From Desulfonatronum sp. SC1 (GTDB lineage: Bacteria > Desulfobacterota > Desulfovibrionia > Desulfovibrionales > Desulfonatronaceae): a DNA stretch of 64,000 nt. The stretch is taken from contig NZ_PZKN01000001.1 of assembly GCF_003046795.1 (NCBI RefSeq), positions 1 to 64,000 on the forward strand. The letters are read 5' to 3'. Both the position numbers and the translations under genes were made by a program. The notes beneath the pieces are model-generated. The model was not told the origin of the DNA and made no database searches. It saw only the letters and a list, made by a program, of their open reading frames with translations. Positions 20,075 to 29,811 of the stretch are shown in pieces. How positions within the stretch are numbered: position 1 is the first letter of the stretch; every line of letters starts with the position of its first letter.

Positions 20075-20772
20075 GTGGTTGGAGCGGAGAAAGGAAAATT
20101 TTGGTCTTGGAGGCATTCAGTCAACACGACAAGAATGGTCGCCGCAAGGTGAAACAACGGGGAGGCCTGGGCCTCGATGGTCCGCTTTCGCAACTCGTCG
20201 ACCCAGGGGGCGAGCATTTGACGGGTGAATTCAGAGGGTGATTTGATAGGAGGCTGTTCTGGAACGGAACCCTTCCTCCCCCAGGCGATCTTCGATACGG
20301 TAGGCGGTGGGTGCTGTTCCGGAAAAAGAAACATCAAATAGGCAAGCTCGATGGCAATGTGGTCCGGGGGCATGCCCAGAGACGCATCGACCTTCAGGCC
20401 GGCCCGGTCCAGGAGGGACTGCATGGCCACGGCCGGTTCGCCCATCATCAGTCCTTCGCCGGTGTAGCACGACTGGCTCAAGGGGACGCCCGCGCCGCCG
20501 CGATGGTTCACGAACAGCCGAACGTATTCAGCTTCCAGGCTCTCGGGCGTCATGGCCGGGGCCTGCTTGTCGGCCAGGGCGAGCACGTGGTCGGCATGGT
20601 CGAGCAGGACGCCGTCGATCAGCCCTCGGGACTCCAGGAACAGGAGGATTCCGGCCAGCTTGGGCAGGCAATCGGTTCGGACCTGGGACCAGCGACCTCC
20701 GTCGCCCCCCCGGAACACCCAGGCCACGGCCTCCAGCCCCCACAGCAGAATGCGGCGTGGATCGTCACTCAT
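20071..20772 (-). CDS. TorD/DmsD-family molybdoenzyme chaperone
   Basis: 233 residues, cytoplasmic and helical. The family pattern EYVRLFVNHRGG...PLSQSCYTGEG and PDHIAIELAYLMFL is clear. Such chaperones guard the Tat signal and cofactor insertion of DMSO-reductase-family enzymes (Tor, Dms, formate dehydrogenase or similar). No molybdoenzyme gene is in the window, so the client is unknown; fdhD 13 kb away shows the cell makes such enzymes. ATG 20772 is preferred over GTG 20790. It lies immediately after the uraA-like gene and probably shares its transcript. Confidence 0.85.
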   Translation of the reverse strand: MSDDPRRILLWGLEAVAWVFRGGDGGRWSQVRTDCLPKLAGILLFLESRGLIDGVLLDHADHVLALADKQAPAMTPESLEAEYVRLFVNHRGGAGVPLSQSCYTGEGLMMGEPAVAMQSLLDRAGLKVDASLGMPPDHIAIELAYLMFLFPEQHPPPTVSKIAWGRKGSVPEQPPIKSPSEFTRQMLAPWVDELRKRTIEAQASPLFHLAATILVVLTECLQDQNFPFSAPTT

Positions 20773-20790
20773 CGTGGTTCGCCCTTTCAC

Positions 20791-22047
20791 CTATATCTTT
20801 CGATCCGGCAGAATCAGGTTCAAGACAATGCCCGCGATGGCCGCTAGGCCGATGCCCTTGAGCACGAACTCTCCGGTCTGGAAGGCCATGCCGCCCATGC
20901 CGAAAACCACGATCACGGAGATGATGATCAGGTTGCGGGGCTCCATCAGGTCTTCCTTGGCTCGAACCAGGGCGTTCAGGCCGACCACCATGATCGCGCC
21001 GAAGAGAAGGACAAGGATACCGCCCATGACCGGGACCGGGATGGTCTGTAGCAACGCGCCGAGCTTGCCCACGAAAGCCAGGACGATGGCGGCGATAGCC
21101 GCCCAGGTCATGATCGCCGGGTTGAAGGCCTTGGTCAGGGCCACGCCGCCGGTGACCTCGGAATAAGTGGTGTTGGGCGGCCCGCCCAGGCAGGCGGCCA
21201 TGGTGGTGGCCAGACCGTCGCCGAACATGGTTCGGTGAATGCCCGGATCCTTGACGTAGTTTTTCCCGGTCAGGCTGCTCACGGCCAGGATGTCGCCGAA
21301 ATGCTCGATGGCCGGGGCGATGGCGATGGGGACAATGAACAGTACGGCCTGCCAGTTCCATTCCGGAAGGACGAAGTTGGGCAGGGCCAGCCAGGGAGCC
21401 TCTCTGACCGGCGTGAAATCGACTAAGCCATACAGCAGGCAGAGAACGTACCCCACCAGGATGCCGAACATGATCGGCACCAGGCGGAAGACGCCCTTGC
21501 CCAGCAAGGTAACTACTATGGTGGTGGCCAGGGAGGCCAGGGCAATGAACAATGCCAGACCTTCGTTGATCAGTTGGATGGCCCCATCCCCGGTCTTGCC
21601 CAAGGCCATGTTCACGGCCACCGGGGCCAGGATCAGCCCGATGACCATGATCACCGGAGCATAGACGATGGGCGGCAGGACGCGCATCAGGATGCCCGGC
21701 CCTTGCCATTTGATGAACAGCCCCAAGAGCACGTAGACGAGGCCGGCCGCGGCCAGGCCGGACAAGGTGGCTGGAATGCCCCAGGTCTGGACGCCGAACA
21801 TGATTGCGGGGATGAAGGCGAAGGAAGAAGCCAAAAATACCGGGACCTTGCCCTTGGTGATGATCTGGAACAGCAATGTCCCGACGCCGGCTGTGAACAG
21901 AGCCACGTTGGGGTCCAGTCCGGTGAGCAGCGGAACCAGGACCAGGGCTCCGAAGGCGATGAACAACATCTGCAGGCCCAGCAGGCTGTCTTTGAGTCGA
22001 AAATTGTATTCAGGCGAGGAAATCGTCGATGCAGTTTGTTCCGTCAT
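20791..22047 (-). CDS. uraA: Uracil/xanthine permease (UraA type)
   Basis: Inner-membrane nucleobase:cation symporter, 418 residues with ~12-14 hydrophobic segments. The family signature region is visible (IAPAIEHFGDILAVSSLTGK, then GGPPNTTYSEVTGGVALTK). ATG 22047 has GAGGGAGCC ahead and is 16 bases after upp. Pairing with upp indicates uracil salvage: import, then conversion to UMP. Confidence 0.94.
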   Translation of the reverse strand: MTEQTASTISSPEYNFRLKDSLLGLQMLFIAFGALVLVPLLTGLDPNVALFTAGVGTLLFQIITKGKVPVFLASSFAFIPAIMFGVQTWGIPATLSGLAAAGLVYVLLGLFIKWQGPGILMRVLPPIVYAPVIMVIGLILAPVAVNMALGKTGDGAIQLINEGLALFIALASLATTIVVTLLGKGVFRLVPIMFGILVGYVLCLLYGLVDFTPVREAPWLALPNFVLPEWNWQAVLFIVPIAIAPAIEHFGDILAVSSLTGKNYVKDPGIHRTMFGDGLATTMAACLGGPPNTTYSEVTGGVALTKAFNPAIMTWAAIAAIVLAFVGKLGALLQTIPVPVMGGILVLLFGAIMVVGLNALVRAKEDLMEPRNLIIISVIVVFGMGGMAFQTGEFVLKGIGLAAIAGIVLNLILPDRKI

Positions 22048-22063
22048 GGTGGCTCCCTCAAGA

Positions 22064-22690
22064 TTATTTGGTGCCGAAGATCTTGTCTCCGGCGTCTCCC
22101 AGTCCGGGCAGGATGTAGCCCCGCTCGTCAAGGCGTTCGTCCACGGCCGCCAGATAGATTTCCACGTCCGGATGGGCCGCTTCCACCCGGCGCAGGCCCT
22201 CGGGAGCGGCCACCAAGAATACGCCCTTGATCCGGCGGCAACCGGCTTCCTTGAGCAGATCGATGGTGGACAGCAGCGTCCCGCCGGTGGCCAGCATCGG
22301 GTCCAGGATCAGGGCCATGCGCTGGTCGATGTTTCCGGCGGTTTTGACGTAGTAGCGCACCGGTTCCAGGGTTTCCTCGTTGCGGTAAATGCCGATCACG
22401 CTGACTTTGGCCCCGGGAATCATGTCCAGCACGCCATCCAGCATGCCCAGCCCGGCACGGAGAATGGGCACCACGGTGATCTTTTTGCCCTTGATCCGAT
22501 CCACCTGAACGGGCCCGCACCATCCCTTCACGGTCCTGGTCTCGACGGCGAGGTCCTTTGTCGCTTCGTAGGTCAACAGTCTGGCCAGTTCCGAGGCCAG
22601 TTCCCGAAAGTTCTTGGTGCTGACGTCATGCTGACGCATGACCCCGAGCTTGTGCTGCACGAGCGGATGACGAACCACATGGACGGACAC
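22064..22690 (-). CDS. upp: Uracil phosphoribosyltransferase
   Basis: Converts uracil and PRPP to UMP. 208 residues, the exact family length when the GTG at 22690 is used. This start has AGGAGG six bases upstream, whereas the longest frame reaches 23044 through non-coding leader. The PRPP loop [19 protein letters not shown] and the C-terminal [16 protein letters not shown] are all present. First gene of upp-uraA-torD-like. Confidence 0.96.
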   Translation of the reverse strand: MSVHVVRHPLVQHKLGVMRQHDVSTKNFRELASELARLLTYEATKDLAVETRTVKGWCGPVQVDRIKGKKITVVPILRAGLGMLDGVLDMIPGAKVSVIGIYRNEETLEPVRYYVKTAGNIDQRMALILDPMLATGGTLLSTIDLLKEAGCRRIKGVFLVAAPEGLRRVEAAHPDVEIYLAAVDERLDERGYILPGLGDAGDKIFGTK

Positions 22691-22747
22691 GGGCACCTCC
22701 TGATGAATTGGTGGGCTGGGGACTGATCGGACGCGAAAATCTCCGGC

Positions 22748-22776
22748 TTTTAAACCGTATTGAAAATCCCGGTCAA
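22748..22776 (-). promoter_or_regulatory. Promoter for upp-uraA-torD-like operon
   Basis: On the minus strand: TTGACC, 17-base spacer, TTAAAA, ~58 bases before the upp GTG. Good agreement with the sigma-70 consensus. Confidence 0.6.
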
Positions 22777-22816
22777 GCTGAACATCGTGGTGCGTTCGGC
22801 CCGCATCGGCGATTTC

Positions 22817-22845
22817 TTGACGAATCGGCGGACTTGGCATACGCA
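22817..22845 (+). promoter_or_regulatory. Possible lysS promoter
   Basis: TTGACG, 17-base spacer, TACGCA. The -35 is strong and the -10 weak. It would give a ~200-base leader before lysS that contains the palindrome at 23022-23040. Confidence 0.3.
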
Positions 22846-23021
22846 TTAACGGTGCCGTTTCGGCTGATCGCGGACCAAATGATCGCGAACTCACGATGAC
22901 TCGTCGCATTCCGTGTTTGGTCTCATTTCGGCGCTGAATTCCCATCTTCATGAAAATACCTTGCCTTATCATGCCGCCAAACGTCGTTAGCCGCCTCTCC
23001 CGCTTTTCCCGAATTATCCCA

Positions 23022-23040
23022 TCATGGTCGGCGACCATGA
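23022..23040. promoter_or_regulatory. 19-base palindrome before lysS
   Basis: TCATGGTCG-G-CGACCATGA is a perfect palindrome with 9-base arms about one single central base. It ends 17 bases before the lysS start codon. It could be a repressor operator or a short mRNA hairpin affecting initiation. Confidence 0.4.
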
Positions 23041-23057
23041 ACAACTGAGGACCGATT

Positions 23058-24566
23058 TTGACTACCGAGCAGAACCATAACTTGAGCCAGCTCCAAAAGC
23101 AGCGACTGGAGAAATTCAGTCAGCTTCAGGCGTCCGGAGTGGCCCTGTATCCCAACGATTTTCGAAAGAACATCGAACTGGCGCAGGTCAAAACCGCGTA
23201 CGGAGACCATGACGAGACGGCCTTGGAGGCCTTGGAAGAGACGCTCGCCGTGGCCGGACGGGTAATGAGTCAGCGCTCCTTCGGCAAGGCCGCTTTTCTC
23301 CACCTTCAGGACTCCACGGATCAGATGCAGGTCTTTGTCCAGCGGGATGCCGTCGGCACGGAGAAATACGCGCTCTTCAAAAAATTCGACATCGGCGACA
23401 TTGTCGGCGTCCGGGGCCGCCTGTTCCGGACCAAGACCGGCGAGTTGACCATCAAGGCCGAAAGCGTGGATCTGGTCAGCAAGGCCCTGCGTCCTTTGCC
23501 GGAAAAGTATCACGGGCTGAAGGACGTGGAGGTTCGCTATCGCCAGCGGTACGTGGACCTGATGGTCAACCCACGGACCCGGGAAATTTTCCAACGCCGG
23601 ACCCAGATCGTCCGTTTTCTGCGTTCCTACCTGGACAACAAGGGATTCATGGAAGTGGAAACGCCGATGATGCAGCCCATCCCCGGCGGTGCCGCGGCCC
23701 GGCCTTTCACCACCCATCACAAGGCCCTGGACATGAAGCTCTATCTGCGCATCGCTCCGGAGTTGTACCTGAAACGGCTGCTGGTGGGCGGGTTCGAACG
23801 CGTCTACGAAATCAATCGTAATTTCCGCAACGAGGGCATCTCCACCCAGCATAACCCGGAATTCACCATGCTGGAGTTCTACTGGGCCTATGCCGACTAC
23901 CGGGACTTGATGGACCTGACCGAACGGATGTTCGCGGATCTGGCCCGGACCGTCACGGGAAGCGAGGTGGTTCCGTATCAGGGAGAAATGATCAATCTGG
24001 GCGGCTCTTGGCATCGATTGACCTTTTTCGAGTCCCTGGAAACCCTGGGCGGACTGCGCCCGGAGCAGTACTTGGACTACGACCAGGCCAGGAGCCTGGT
24101 GCTCAAGCTGGGGGAAAAGGCCCATGCGAATGAAAAGTTGGGCAAGCTCCAGGCCAAGCTGTTCGATCTACTGGTGGAGCCCAAGCTGATCCAGCCCCAT
24201 TTCATCTACCACTATCCCACGGATATTTCTCCTCTCTCCCGGCGCAATGAGGGCGATCCTCAGGTCACGGACCGGTTCGAGCTGTTCGTCGCCGGCAGGG
24301 AAATGGCCAATGCTTTTTCCGAGCTGAACGACCCCCTGGACCAGCGCGGACGCTTCGAGGAGCAGGTCAAGGAAAAGGAAGCCGGAGACGAAGAAGCCCA
24401 CTTCATGGACGACGACTATGTCCGCGCCCTGGAGTACGGCATGCCTCCGGCCGCGGGTGAGGGAGTGGGCATCGACCGATTGGTGATGCTGCTCACGGAC
24501 AGCCCTTCAATCCGCGAAGTCATCCTTTTCCCGTTGCTGCGTCCGGAGGTCGGCCAGAACCCATGA
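23058..24566 (+). CDS. lysS: Lysyl-tRNA synthetase, class II
   Basis: Charges tRNA-Lys. 502 residues. The N-terminal OB-fold anticodon-binding domain ([20 protein letters not shown]) and the class II core are visible, with motif 2 [18 protein letters not shown] and motif 3 [14 protein letters not shown]. Initiation appears to be TTG 23058 with GAGG seven bases before it; no ATG or GTG precedes the conserved start. The end overlaps lolC by ATGA. Confidence 0.97.
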   Translation: MTTEQNHNLSQLQKQRLEKFSQLQASGVALYPNDFRKNIELAQVKTAYGDHDETALEALEETLAVAGRVMSQRSFGKAAFLHLQDSTDQMQVFVQRDAVGTEKYALFKKFDIGDIVGVRGRLFRTKTGELTIKAESVDLVSKALRPLPEKYHGLKDVEVRYRQRYVDLMVNPRTREIFQRRTQIVRFLRSYLDNKGFMEVETPMMQPIPGGAAARPFTTHHKALDMKLYLRIAPELYLKRLLVGGFERVYEINRNFRNEGISTQHNPEFTMLEFYWAYADYRDLMDLTERMFADLARTVTGSEVVPYQGEMINLGGSWHRLTFFESLETLGGLRPEQYLDYDQARSLVLKLGEKAHANEKLGKLQAKLFDLLVEPKLIQPHFIYHYPTDISPLSRRNEGDPQVTDRFELFVAGREMANAFSELNDPLDQRGRFEEQVKEKEAGDEEAHFMDDDYVRALEYGMPPAAGEGVGIDRLVMLLTDSPSIREVILFPLLRPEVGQNP

Positions 24567-25792
24567 GATTCGAGCGCTTCATCGCCCTGCGCTACCTCCT
24601 GACCTGGGGCAATCACGCTTTCATCTCAGTTATTTCCTGGGTTTCCGTACTTGGCGTAGCCCTGGGGGTGGCCGCCCTGATCGTGGTTCTGGGGGTGATG
24701 AACGGTTTCAGCAACGAGCTGCGGGACAAAATCCTCGGGGTGAACGCCCACATCGTGGTCACCAGCCTGGAAGGCGTGATCCGGGACTATGACCGGTTGA
24801 ACGAACAGGCTAGGTCGGTTTCCGGTGTCGTCGGGGCCATGCCCTTTGTCTATTCGGAAGTGATGTTGAGCACGAGCATGGGCGTCAAGGGCGTGGTTTT
24901 GCGGGGGATCGACCCCGCAGCCGCTCACGGCGTGATCACCTTGTCCCGGGATTTGATCATGGGCGATGTCCAAGACTTGATCGATGATCCCGCCGGACGG
25001 GGGATTTTCATCGGGTCTGAACTGGCCGGGAGGCTCGGGTTGCGGGTCGGTTCAGAGGTGAATCTGCTTTCGCCGGCTGGTCAGCGTTCCGCGGCTGGCT
25101 TTGCCCCCAGCGTGGAAGCTTTCGTGGTCCGGGGGGTGTTCCGTACCGGAATGTACGAATACGACTCATCCCTGGCTTACGTGACCATTCCGGCGGCCCA
25201 GTCCATTCTGGGGTTTCGCGGCGACTTGGTCACCGGTCTGGAAGTTCGGTTGCGCGATGTGGACGCCGCGCCGCGGGTCGCTCAGGAACTGGAACGGACC
25301 TTGGGCGGCTTTCCCTTGCAGGTTCGGACATGGATGGAAATGAACCAGAATCTTTTCGCCGCGCTCAAGCTGGAAAAGGCGGCCATGTTCGTGATTCTGG
25401 TGATGATCGTCCTGGTCGGCTCCTTCAGCATCATCACCACGTTGGTGATGCTGGTCATGGAGAAGACCCGGGACATCGCCATTATGGCCTCCATGGGCGC
25501 GGGGCCGAGACGGATCGCCCGGATTTTCATCTTCCTGGGCACGATCATCGGGGCCTTGGGCACGAGCCTGGGCTTCGCCATCGGTTTGCTGCTCTGCTTT
25601 CTGCTCCAGCGCTATCAATTCATTCAGCTGCCCATGGACGTCTATTACCTGGATCACCTCCCTGTGCAGCTCCAATGGACGGACATGACCATCATCGCCC
25701 TGGCGGCCATGGGAATGTGTTTTCTGGCCACGCTCTATCCGGCCCGCCAGGCGTCCCGGTTGCAACCGGCCGAGGCTCTGCGGTATGAGTGA
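24563..25792 (+). CDS. lolC: Lipoprotein-releasing ABC transporter permease LolC/LolE
   Basis: Inner-membrane subunit of the LolCDE complex, which extracts outer-membrane lipoproteins for LolA. 409 residues with one N-terminal membrane helix (~25-45), a large periplasmic MacB-like domain (~50-265), and three C-terminal helices in an FtsX domain. RFIALRYL at the start and ASMGAGPRRIARIF are typical. Only one permease gene is here, so the complex may be a homodimer (LolF-like). It overlaps lysS by 4 and lolD by 8 bases. Confidence 0.93.
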   Translation: MRFERFIALRYLLTWGNHAFISVISWVSVLGVALGVAALIVVLGVMNGFSNELRDKILGVNAHIVVTSLEGVIRDYDRLNEQARSVSGVVGAMPFVYSEVMLSTSMGVKGVVLRGIDPAAAHGVITLSRDLIMGDVQDLIDDPAGRGIFIGSELAGRLGLRVGSEVNLLSPAGQRSAAGFAPSVEAFVVRGVFRTGMYEYDSSLAYVTIPAAQSILGFRGDLVTGLEVRLRDVDAAPRVAQELERTLGGFPLQVRTWMEMNQNLFAALKLEKAAMFVILVMIVLVGSFSIITTLVMLVMEKTRDIAIMASMGAGPRRIARIFIFLGTIIGALGTSLGFAIGLLLCFLLQRYQFIQLPMDVYYLDHLPVQLQWTDMTIIALAAMGMCFLATLYPARQASRLQPAEALRYE

Positions 25793-26468
25793 CGCGTTGT
25801 TGCTTGACGTGCGCGGACTCGGCAAGGAGGTGCACAACGCGGCGGAGCGGTTGACCATCCTCAAGCACGTGGACTTCACTCTGCGGTTCGGAGAAACCGC
25901 GGCCGTGCTCGGTGCGTCGGGATCGGGGAAATCCACCCTGCTGCATCTCCTGGGTACCCTGGACCAGCCCACCTCCGGCTCGGTTTTTTTTGCCGGTCGG
26001 GACACGACCACGTTGACGCGGACTGAAAAGGATCGACTGCGCAACGAGAGCGTCGGCTTCGTGTTCCAGTTTCATCACTTGTTGCCGGAATTCTCCACGT
26101 TGGAAAACGTGGCCATGCCCGGACTGATCGCCGGGCGATCCCATGCCTGGTCCCGGCACGAGGCCGCCACGATGCTGGACATGGTCGGCTTGGCTGACCG
26201 CGGCCGACACCGGGTGACCACCCTTTCCGGCGGCGAGCGTCAGCGGGTGGCCATTGCCCGGGCTTTGCTGCTCAAGCCCCGGTTGGTCCTGGCGGACGAG
26301 CCCACCGGGAACCTGGACGTGGAAGCCGGGGAAAGCGTGAAGCGTGTGCTTTTGGAACTGAATCAAACCTTGGGAACGAGCTTGGTCGTCGTAACCCATA
26401 ATCAAGATCTGGCCCAAGCCATGCGGCATCGTTACGAGCTGCGTGGCGGCGAACTGTTTCCCTTGTAA
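25785..26468 (+). CDS. lolD: Lipoprotein-releasing ABC transporter ATP-binding protein
   Basis: 227-residue ABC ATPase that powers lipoprotein release. Walker [14 protein letters not shown]-loop [13 protein letters not shown], signature [15 protein letters not shown], Walker [13 protein letters not shown] and switch VVTHN are intact. The LolD-specific FHHLLPEFS segment and its place behind lolC separate it from MacB/FtsE ATPases. Confidence 0.95.
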   Translation: MSDALLLDVRGLGKEVHNAAERLTILKHVDFTLRFGETAAVLGASGSGKSTLLHLLGTLDQPTSGSVFFAGRDTTTLTRTEKDRLRNESVGFVFQFHHLLPEFSTLENVAMPGLIAGRSHAWSRHEAATMLDMVGLADRGRHRVTTLSGGERQRVAIARALLLKPRLVLADEPTGNLDVEAGESVKRVLLELNQTLGTSLVVVTHNQDLAQAMRHRYELRGGELFPL

Positions 26469-26493
26469 CCTTGGCGCCCCTGCGAGGCATCTT

Positions 26494-29211
26494 ATGATCC
26501 CCAAATTTCGTCTGTTTTCGCTCAAATCGACCCGTCTTGGACCGATCGGCGGCGTTCTCCTCGCCATGGCCTTGTTTTCCGTGTGTTGGCTCGTCACGCC
26601 ATTTCAGGCCGAGGCCCAGACCGGTTCCGCCACGAAACTGATCGTCTTGCCTTTTGAAATCAACGCCGCGCCGGACCTGGACCATCTTCAGGAAGGACTG
26701 CCGGAGCTGATCCGGGAACAGTTGCGGGCCCACGATTTCGAGGTCCATCCCGGAGACCAGACCCTTCAACTGCTGCGCGCCCAGGAACTGGCCGAACTGG
26801 ACTTGGCCGCGGCCCGGGACATGGCCCTGCTGTCCGCGTCCGCGCACGCCATCTACGGCAGTTTCAGCCAGATCGGCGAGAACATCAGCCTTGACGTGCG
26901 TTTGGTGGAGGCTTTTGGTCTGAAACCGGCCAAATCGTTTTTCGTGGTCCGGGACGGGTTGATCAACCTGCTGCCCGCCGTGGAAGAACTGGTCGAGCGG
27001 GTCACCCGCGAGCTGCGTCAGGTGGAGACCATCGCCGAGATTCTGGTGGAGGGGAACCAAACCCTGGGATCGGACGTAGTTCTTCTGCGCATTCGCAGCC
27101 AGAAGGGCGACATCTATGATCCGCAGGTGGTCAACGAGGATATCAGGCGTCTTTTTGAGCTGGGCTTTTTCGACGACATCACCATCCGAGTGGAGGACGG
27201 GCCGAGCGGCAAGATTTTGACCTTCGAAGTTTCGGAGCGCCCAAGGATTCAAGCCATCAGCGTGATCGGGGCCAAGGAGATCAAGGAAGGGGACATTCTC
27301 AAGGCCATCACCACCCGGACGGGGAGCGTCATCAACCCCCGGATACTGGCCGACGACCTGGGAAAAATTCGGGAGCTTTACCGGCAGAAAGGTTACTATC
27401 TGGCCCAGGTGGACTACAATCTGGAACAGACCGATGCTCGGCAAGCCAGGTTGAACATCACGGTAAATGAAGGCAACCGCCTGTTTATCCGCGATATTGT
27501 CATCGAGGGGGCCGAATCCCTGAGTCAGCGCGAGTTGCGCAAAGAACTGGTGCTTGGAGAGCGGGGGCTTTTTTCCTGGCTGACCGGATCGGGCATCCTG
27601 AGGGAAGAACTGTTGGAGCGCGACGCCGCGGCTCTGGAAGCCTATTACGCCAACCGCGGTTTTCTGGATGCCCGGGTCGGCCAGCCGGAGGTGGAATACC
27701 TGGAAGAAGGCATCCGTATCACCTTCAAGGTCGAAGAAGGTTCCAGGTATAAAGTCGGAACCATCGGCTTTCGCGGCGATCTGCTGGAACCCGAGGAAGA
27801 ACTGTTGAAGTTGATTTCCCTGGACGATCTCCAGGCTCGAGAGGCCTTCTTTGATCGATCCGTCCTTCGCCAGGATCTGCAGACCTTGGCCGACCACTAT
27901 ACCGAGTACGGGTATGCCTTTGCCCAGAGCGACGCCCAGTTGGACATCCAGCGGGACGATCTGCTGGTCAACGTGATCTATATCCTGGACAAAGCCTCGC
28001 TGGTCTACATCCGTCGTGTACTCATCGAAGGCAACACAAAAACCCGGGACAACGTCATTCGTCGGGAGATGCGTCTTGGGGACGGCGACCTGTTCAGCGG
28101 GACCAAATTGACCCGCTCCAACGAACGCCTCGTACGCATGGATTTTTTTGAAATGGTAGACATTGAAACCCTGGCAACGCCTAACCCCAGCGAACTGGAT
28201 CTGAAGGTCACTGTCAAGGAAAAGCCCACCGGAATGCTCAGCGCCGGGGTGGGCTATTCCAGCTTGGACAAGGTTTTCGTTTCAGGCACGGTCCAGGAAC
28301 GCAACTTGTTCGGCAGAGGCTACAATTTGGCCATCAGGGGTACGCTCAGTGGTCGCAGCACGATTTACGACATCAGCGTAACCAATCCGTCTTGGAGGGA
28401 CTCGCCCCTGAGTGTGGGGACGGATCTCTACCACTGGTGGAGAGATTACAAGGATTACGACCGCAAGGCCGTGGGAGGTCGGTTCCGGCTGTCCTATCCT
28501 CTGGGCGAGTACACCAGGCTGTTCTGGAATTACCGTTTGGAGCGGTATAAAATCTATAACATCAAGGAGAATGCGGCCCAGCGCATCCGCGACGCCGAAG
28601 GCACCAAGTGGGCCAGTTCCACCTATGTCGCCGCCAGTCGGGACACCACGAACAGATTGTTCAACCCGTCCCGTGGTACGCTGAACACGCTTTCGGTCCA
28701 GTATTCCGGCGGCGCTTTACAGGGCGACGACCATTTCATCAAAACCACGTACGATTCTCATTTCTACTATCCGCTTTTCTGGGAAACAATTTTTCACTGG
28801 CGGGGAAATGTGGGCTTTCTGTTCGACAACGACGGCAAAGAGGCCCCTGTCTTCGAACGGTTTTATCTTGGCGGGATCGACTCTGTCCGCGGCTATCCGG
28901 GGATGGAGATTTCACCCCGCGATCCGGAGACCAACGACCGGATCGGCGGCACGAAGCAGTTTTACACAAACTTTGAATATCTGTTTCCGCTGAACCAGGA
29001 TTTGGGGCTGGTCGGCCTGCTCTTTTTCGACGCGGGCAACGTCTGGGATCAAGGCGAGAGTTTCGGGTCCAAACTCTATAAAAGCGTGGGCACCGGCGTG
29101 CGCTGGTACTCTCCGCTGGGGCCGTTGCGCCTGGAGTACGGCTACGGACTGGATCGCCTCCAAGGTGAAAAGCAAAGCGGGATTGAGTTCACCATCGGCC
29201 AAGTTTTCTAG
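26494..29211 (+). CDS. bamA: Outer-membrane assembly factor BamA with an extra N-terminal TolB/CsgG-like domain
   Basis: Central Omp85 insertase of the outer membrane, 905 residues. A signal peptide (~1-42, ending in FQAEAQ) precedes an extra domain (~47-175) that begins LIVLPFEINAAPDL and resembles TolB-N/LpoB-type periplasmic folds. Five POTRA repeats follow (~178-540), then a 16-strand barrel with ERFYLGGIDSVRGY and a terminal phenylalanine (GQVF). ATG 26494 is used rather than the longer frame from 26443. It lies 25 bases after lolD and is followed by ompH, in the usual BAM/lipid A cluster order. Confidence 0.93.
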   Translation: MIPKFRLFSLKSTRLGPIGGVLLAMALFSVCWLVTPFQAEAQTGSATKLIVLPFEINAAPDLDHLQEGLPELIREQLRAHDFEVHPGDQTLQLLRAQELAELDLAAARDMALLSASAHAIYGSFSQIGENISLDVRLVEAFGLKPAKSFFVVRDGLINLLPAVEELVERVTRELRQVETIAEILVEGNQTLGSDVVLLRIRSQKGDIYDPQVVNEDIRRLFELGFFDDITIRVEDGPSGKILTFEVSERPRIQAISVIGAKEIKEGDILKAITTRTGSVINPRILADDLGKIRELYRQKGYYLAQVDYNLEQTDARQARLNITVNEGNRLFIRDIVIEGAESLSQRELRKELVLGERGLFSWLTGSGILREELLERDAAALEAYYANRGFLDARVGQPEVEYLEEGIRITFKVEEGSRYKVGTIGFRGDLLEPEEELLKLISLDDLQAREAFFDRSVLRQDLQTLADHYTEYGYAFAQSDAQLDIQRDDLLVNVIYILDKASLVYIRRVLIEGNTKTRDNVIRREMRLGDGDLFSGTKLTRSNERLVRMDFFEMVDIETLATPNPSELDLKVTVKEKPTGMLSAGVGYSSLDKVFVSGTVQERNLFGRGYNLAIRGTLSGRSTIYDISVTNPSWRDSPLSVGTDLYHWWRDYKDYDRKAVGGRFRLSYPLGEYTRLFWNYRLERYKIYNIKENAAQRIRDAEGTKWASSTYVAASRDTTNRLFNPSRGTLNTLSVQYSGGALQGDDHFIKTTYDSHFYYPLFWETIFHWRGNVGFLFDNDGKEAPVFERFYLGGIDSVRGYPGMEISPRDPETNDRIGGTKQFYTNFEYLFPLNQDLGLVGLLFFDAGNVWDQGESFGSKLYKSVGTGVRWYSPLGPLRLEYGYGLDRLQGEKQSGIEFTIGQVF

Positions 29212-29275
29212 GATAAGATCGACACGGCCTTTTCCATCAACAATTCAATATGACAACAACCACTAAGGAGTCAGT

Positions 29276-29806
29276 ATGCGTTTGTATTTTCGAGTGTTGC
29301 TTCTCGCGACGCTGCTTTTGATGATAGGTGTTTCCGCACCGGCCTGGGCTCAAGTCAAGGTCGGCATCCTGGACATGCAGGCGATTATCGCGGAGTCGGT
29401 TCCCGGGCAGGAAGCCATGAGCGAGCTGCGTACCCGGTTTGAGTCCATGAAAGGCGAGCTGGACACGCAGAACGAAACCATCACCAAGCTGCGCGACGAG
29501 TTGCAACGCCAAAGCATGGTCCTCAGCCAGGAGGCCCAGCAGGACAAGGAACTGGAGTACCGCCGGAAGGTGCGTGACTTTCAAGACCAGTTCCAGGCCT
29601 TTCAAGTGAAGATGAAAACCGAGGAGGATCGCCTGAGCGAGCCGATTCTGGATCTGCTCTTGGAGGTCATCAATACTTACGGCAAGCAAAACAAGTTTAC
29701 CATGATCATTGACGGCAACGCTTCGGGCTTGGTGTACGCCGACGACGCCGTGGTCATCACCGACGCCGTGAAAGAAGAGTTGAACAAAGCCTGGCGGGCC
29801 AGGTAG
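29276..29806 (+). CDS. ompH: OmpH/Skp-family periplasmic chaperone
   Basis: 176 residues. A signal peptide (~1-24, cleaved after AWA) is followed by VKVGILDMQAIIAES, the standard OmpH start, and a long charged coiled coil (~45-125) that forms the tentacles of the Skp trimer. It holds unfolded outer-membrane proteins on their way to BamA, the gene just upstream. AAGGAG precedes the ATG. lpxD starts 5 bases after its stop. Confidence 0.92.
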   Translation: MRLYFRVLLLATLLLMIGVSAPAWAQVKVGILDMQAIIAESVPGQEAMSELRTRFESMKGELDTQNETITKLRDELQRQSMVLSQEAQQDKELEYRRKVRDFQDQFQAFQVKMKTEEDRLSEPILDLLLEVINTYGKQNKFTMIIDGNASGLVYADDAVVITDAVKEELNKAWRAR

Positions 29807-29811
29807 CGGCC

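Larger units (their letters stand above)
22691..23057. other. Divergent intergenic region upp / lysS
   Basis: 367 bases without a gene. They contain the upp promoter on the minus strand, a weaker lysS candidate on the plus strand and a 19-base palindrome close to lysS. No conserved RNA structure was recognised. Confidence 0.6.

Noticed and set aside
26272-27897. 541-codon minus-strand open frame
   Set aside because: Antisense to lolD and bamA; composition dominated by Gln, Gly and His, typical of a mirror frame.
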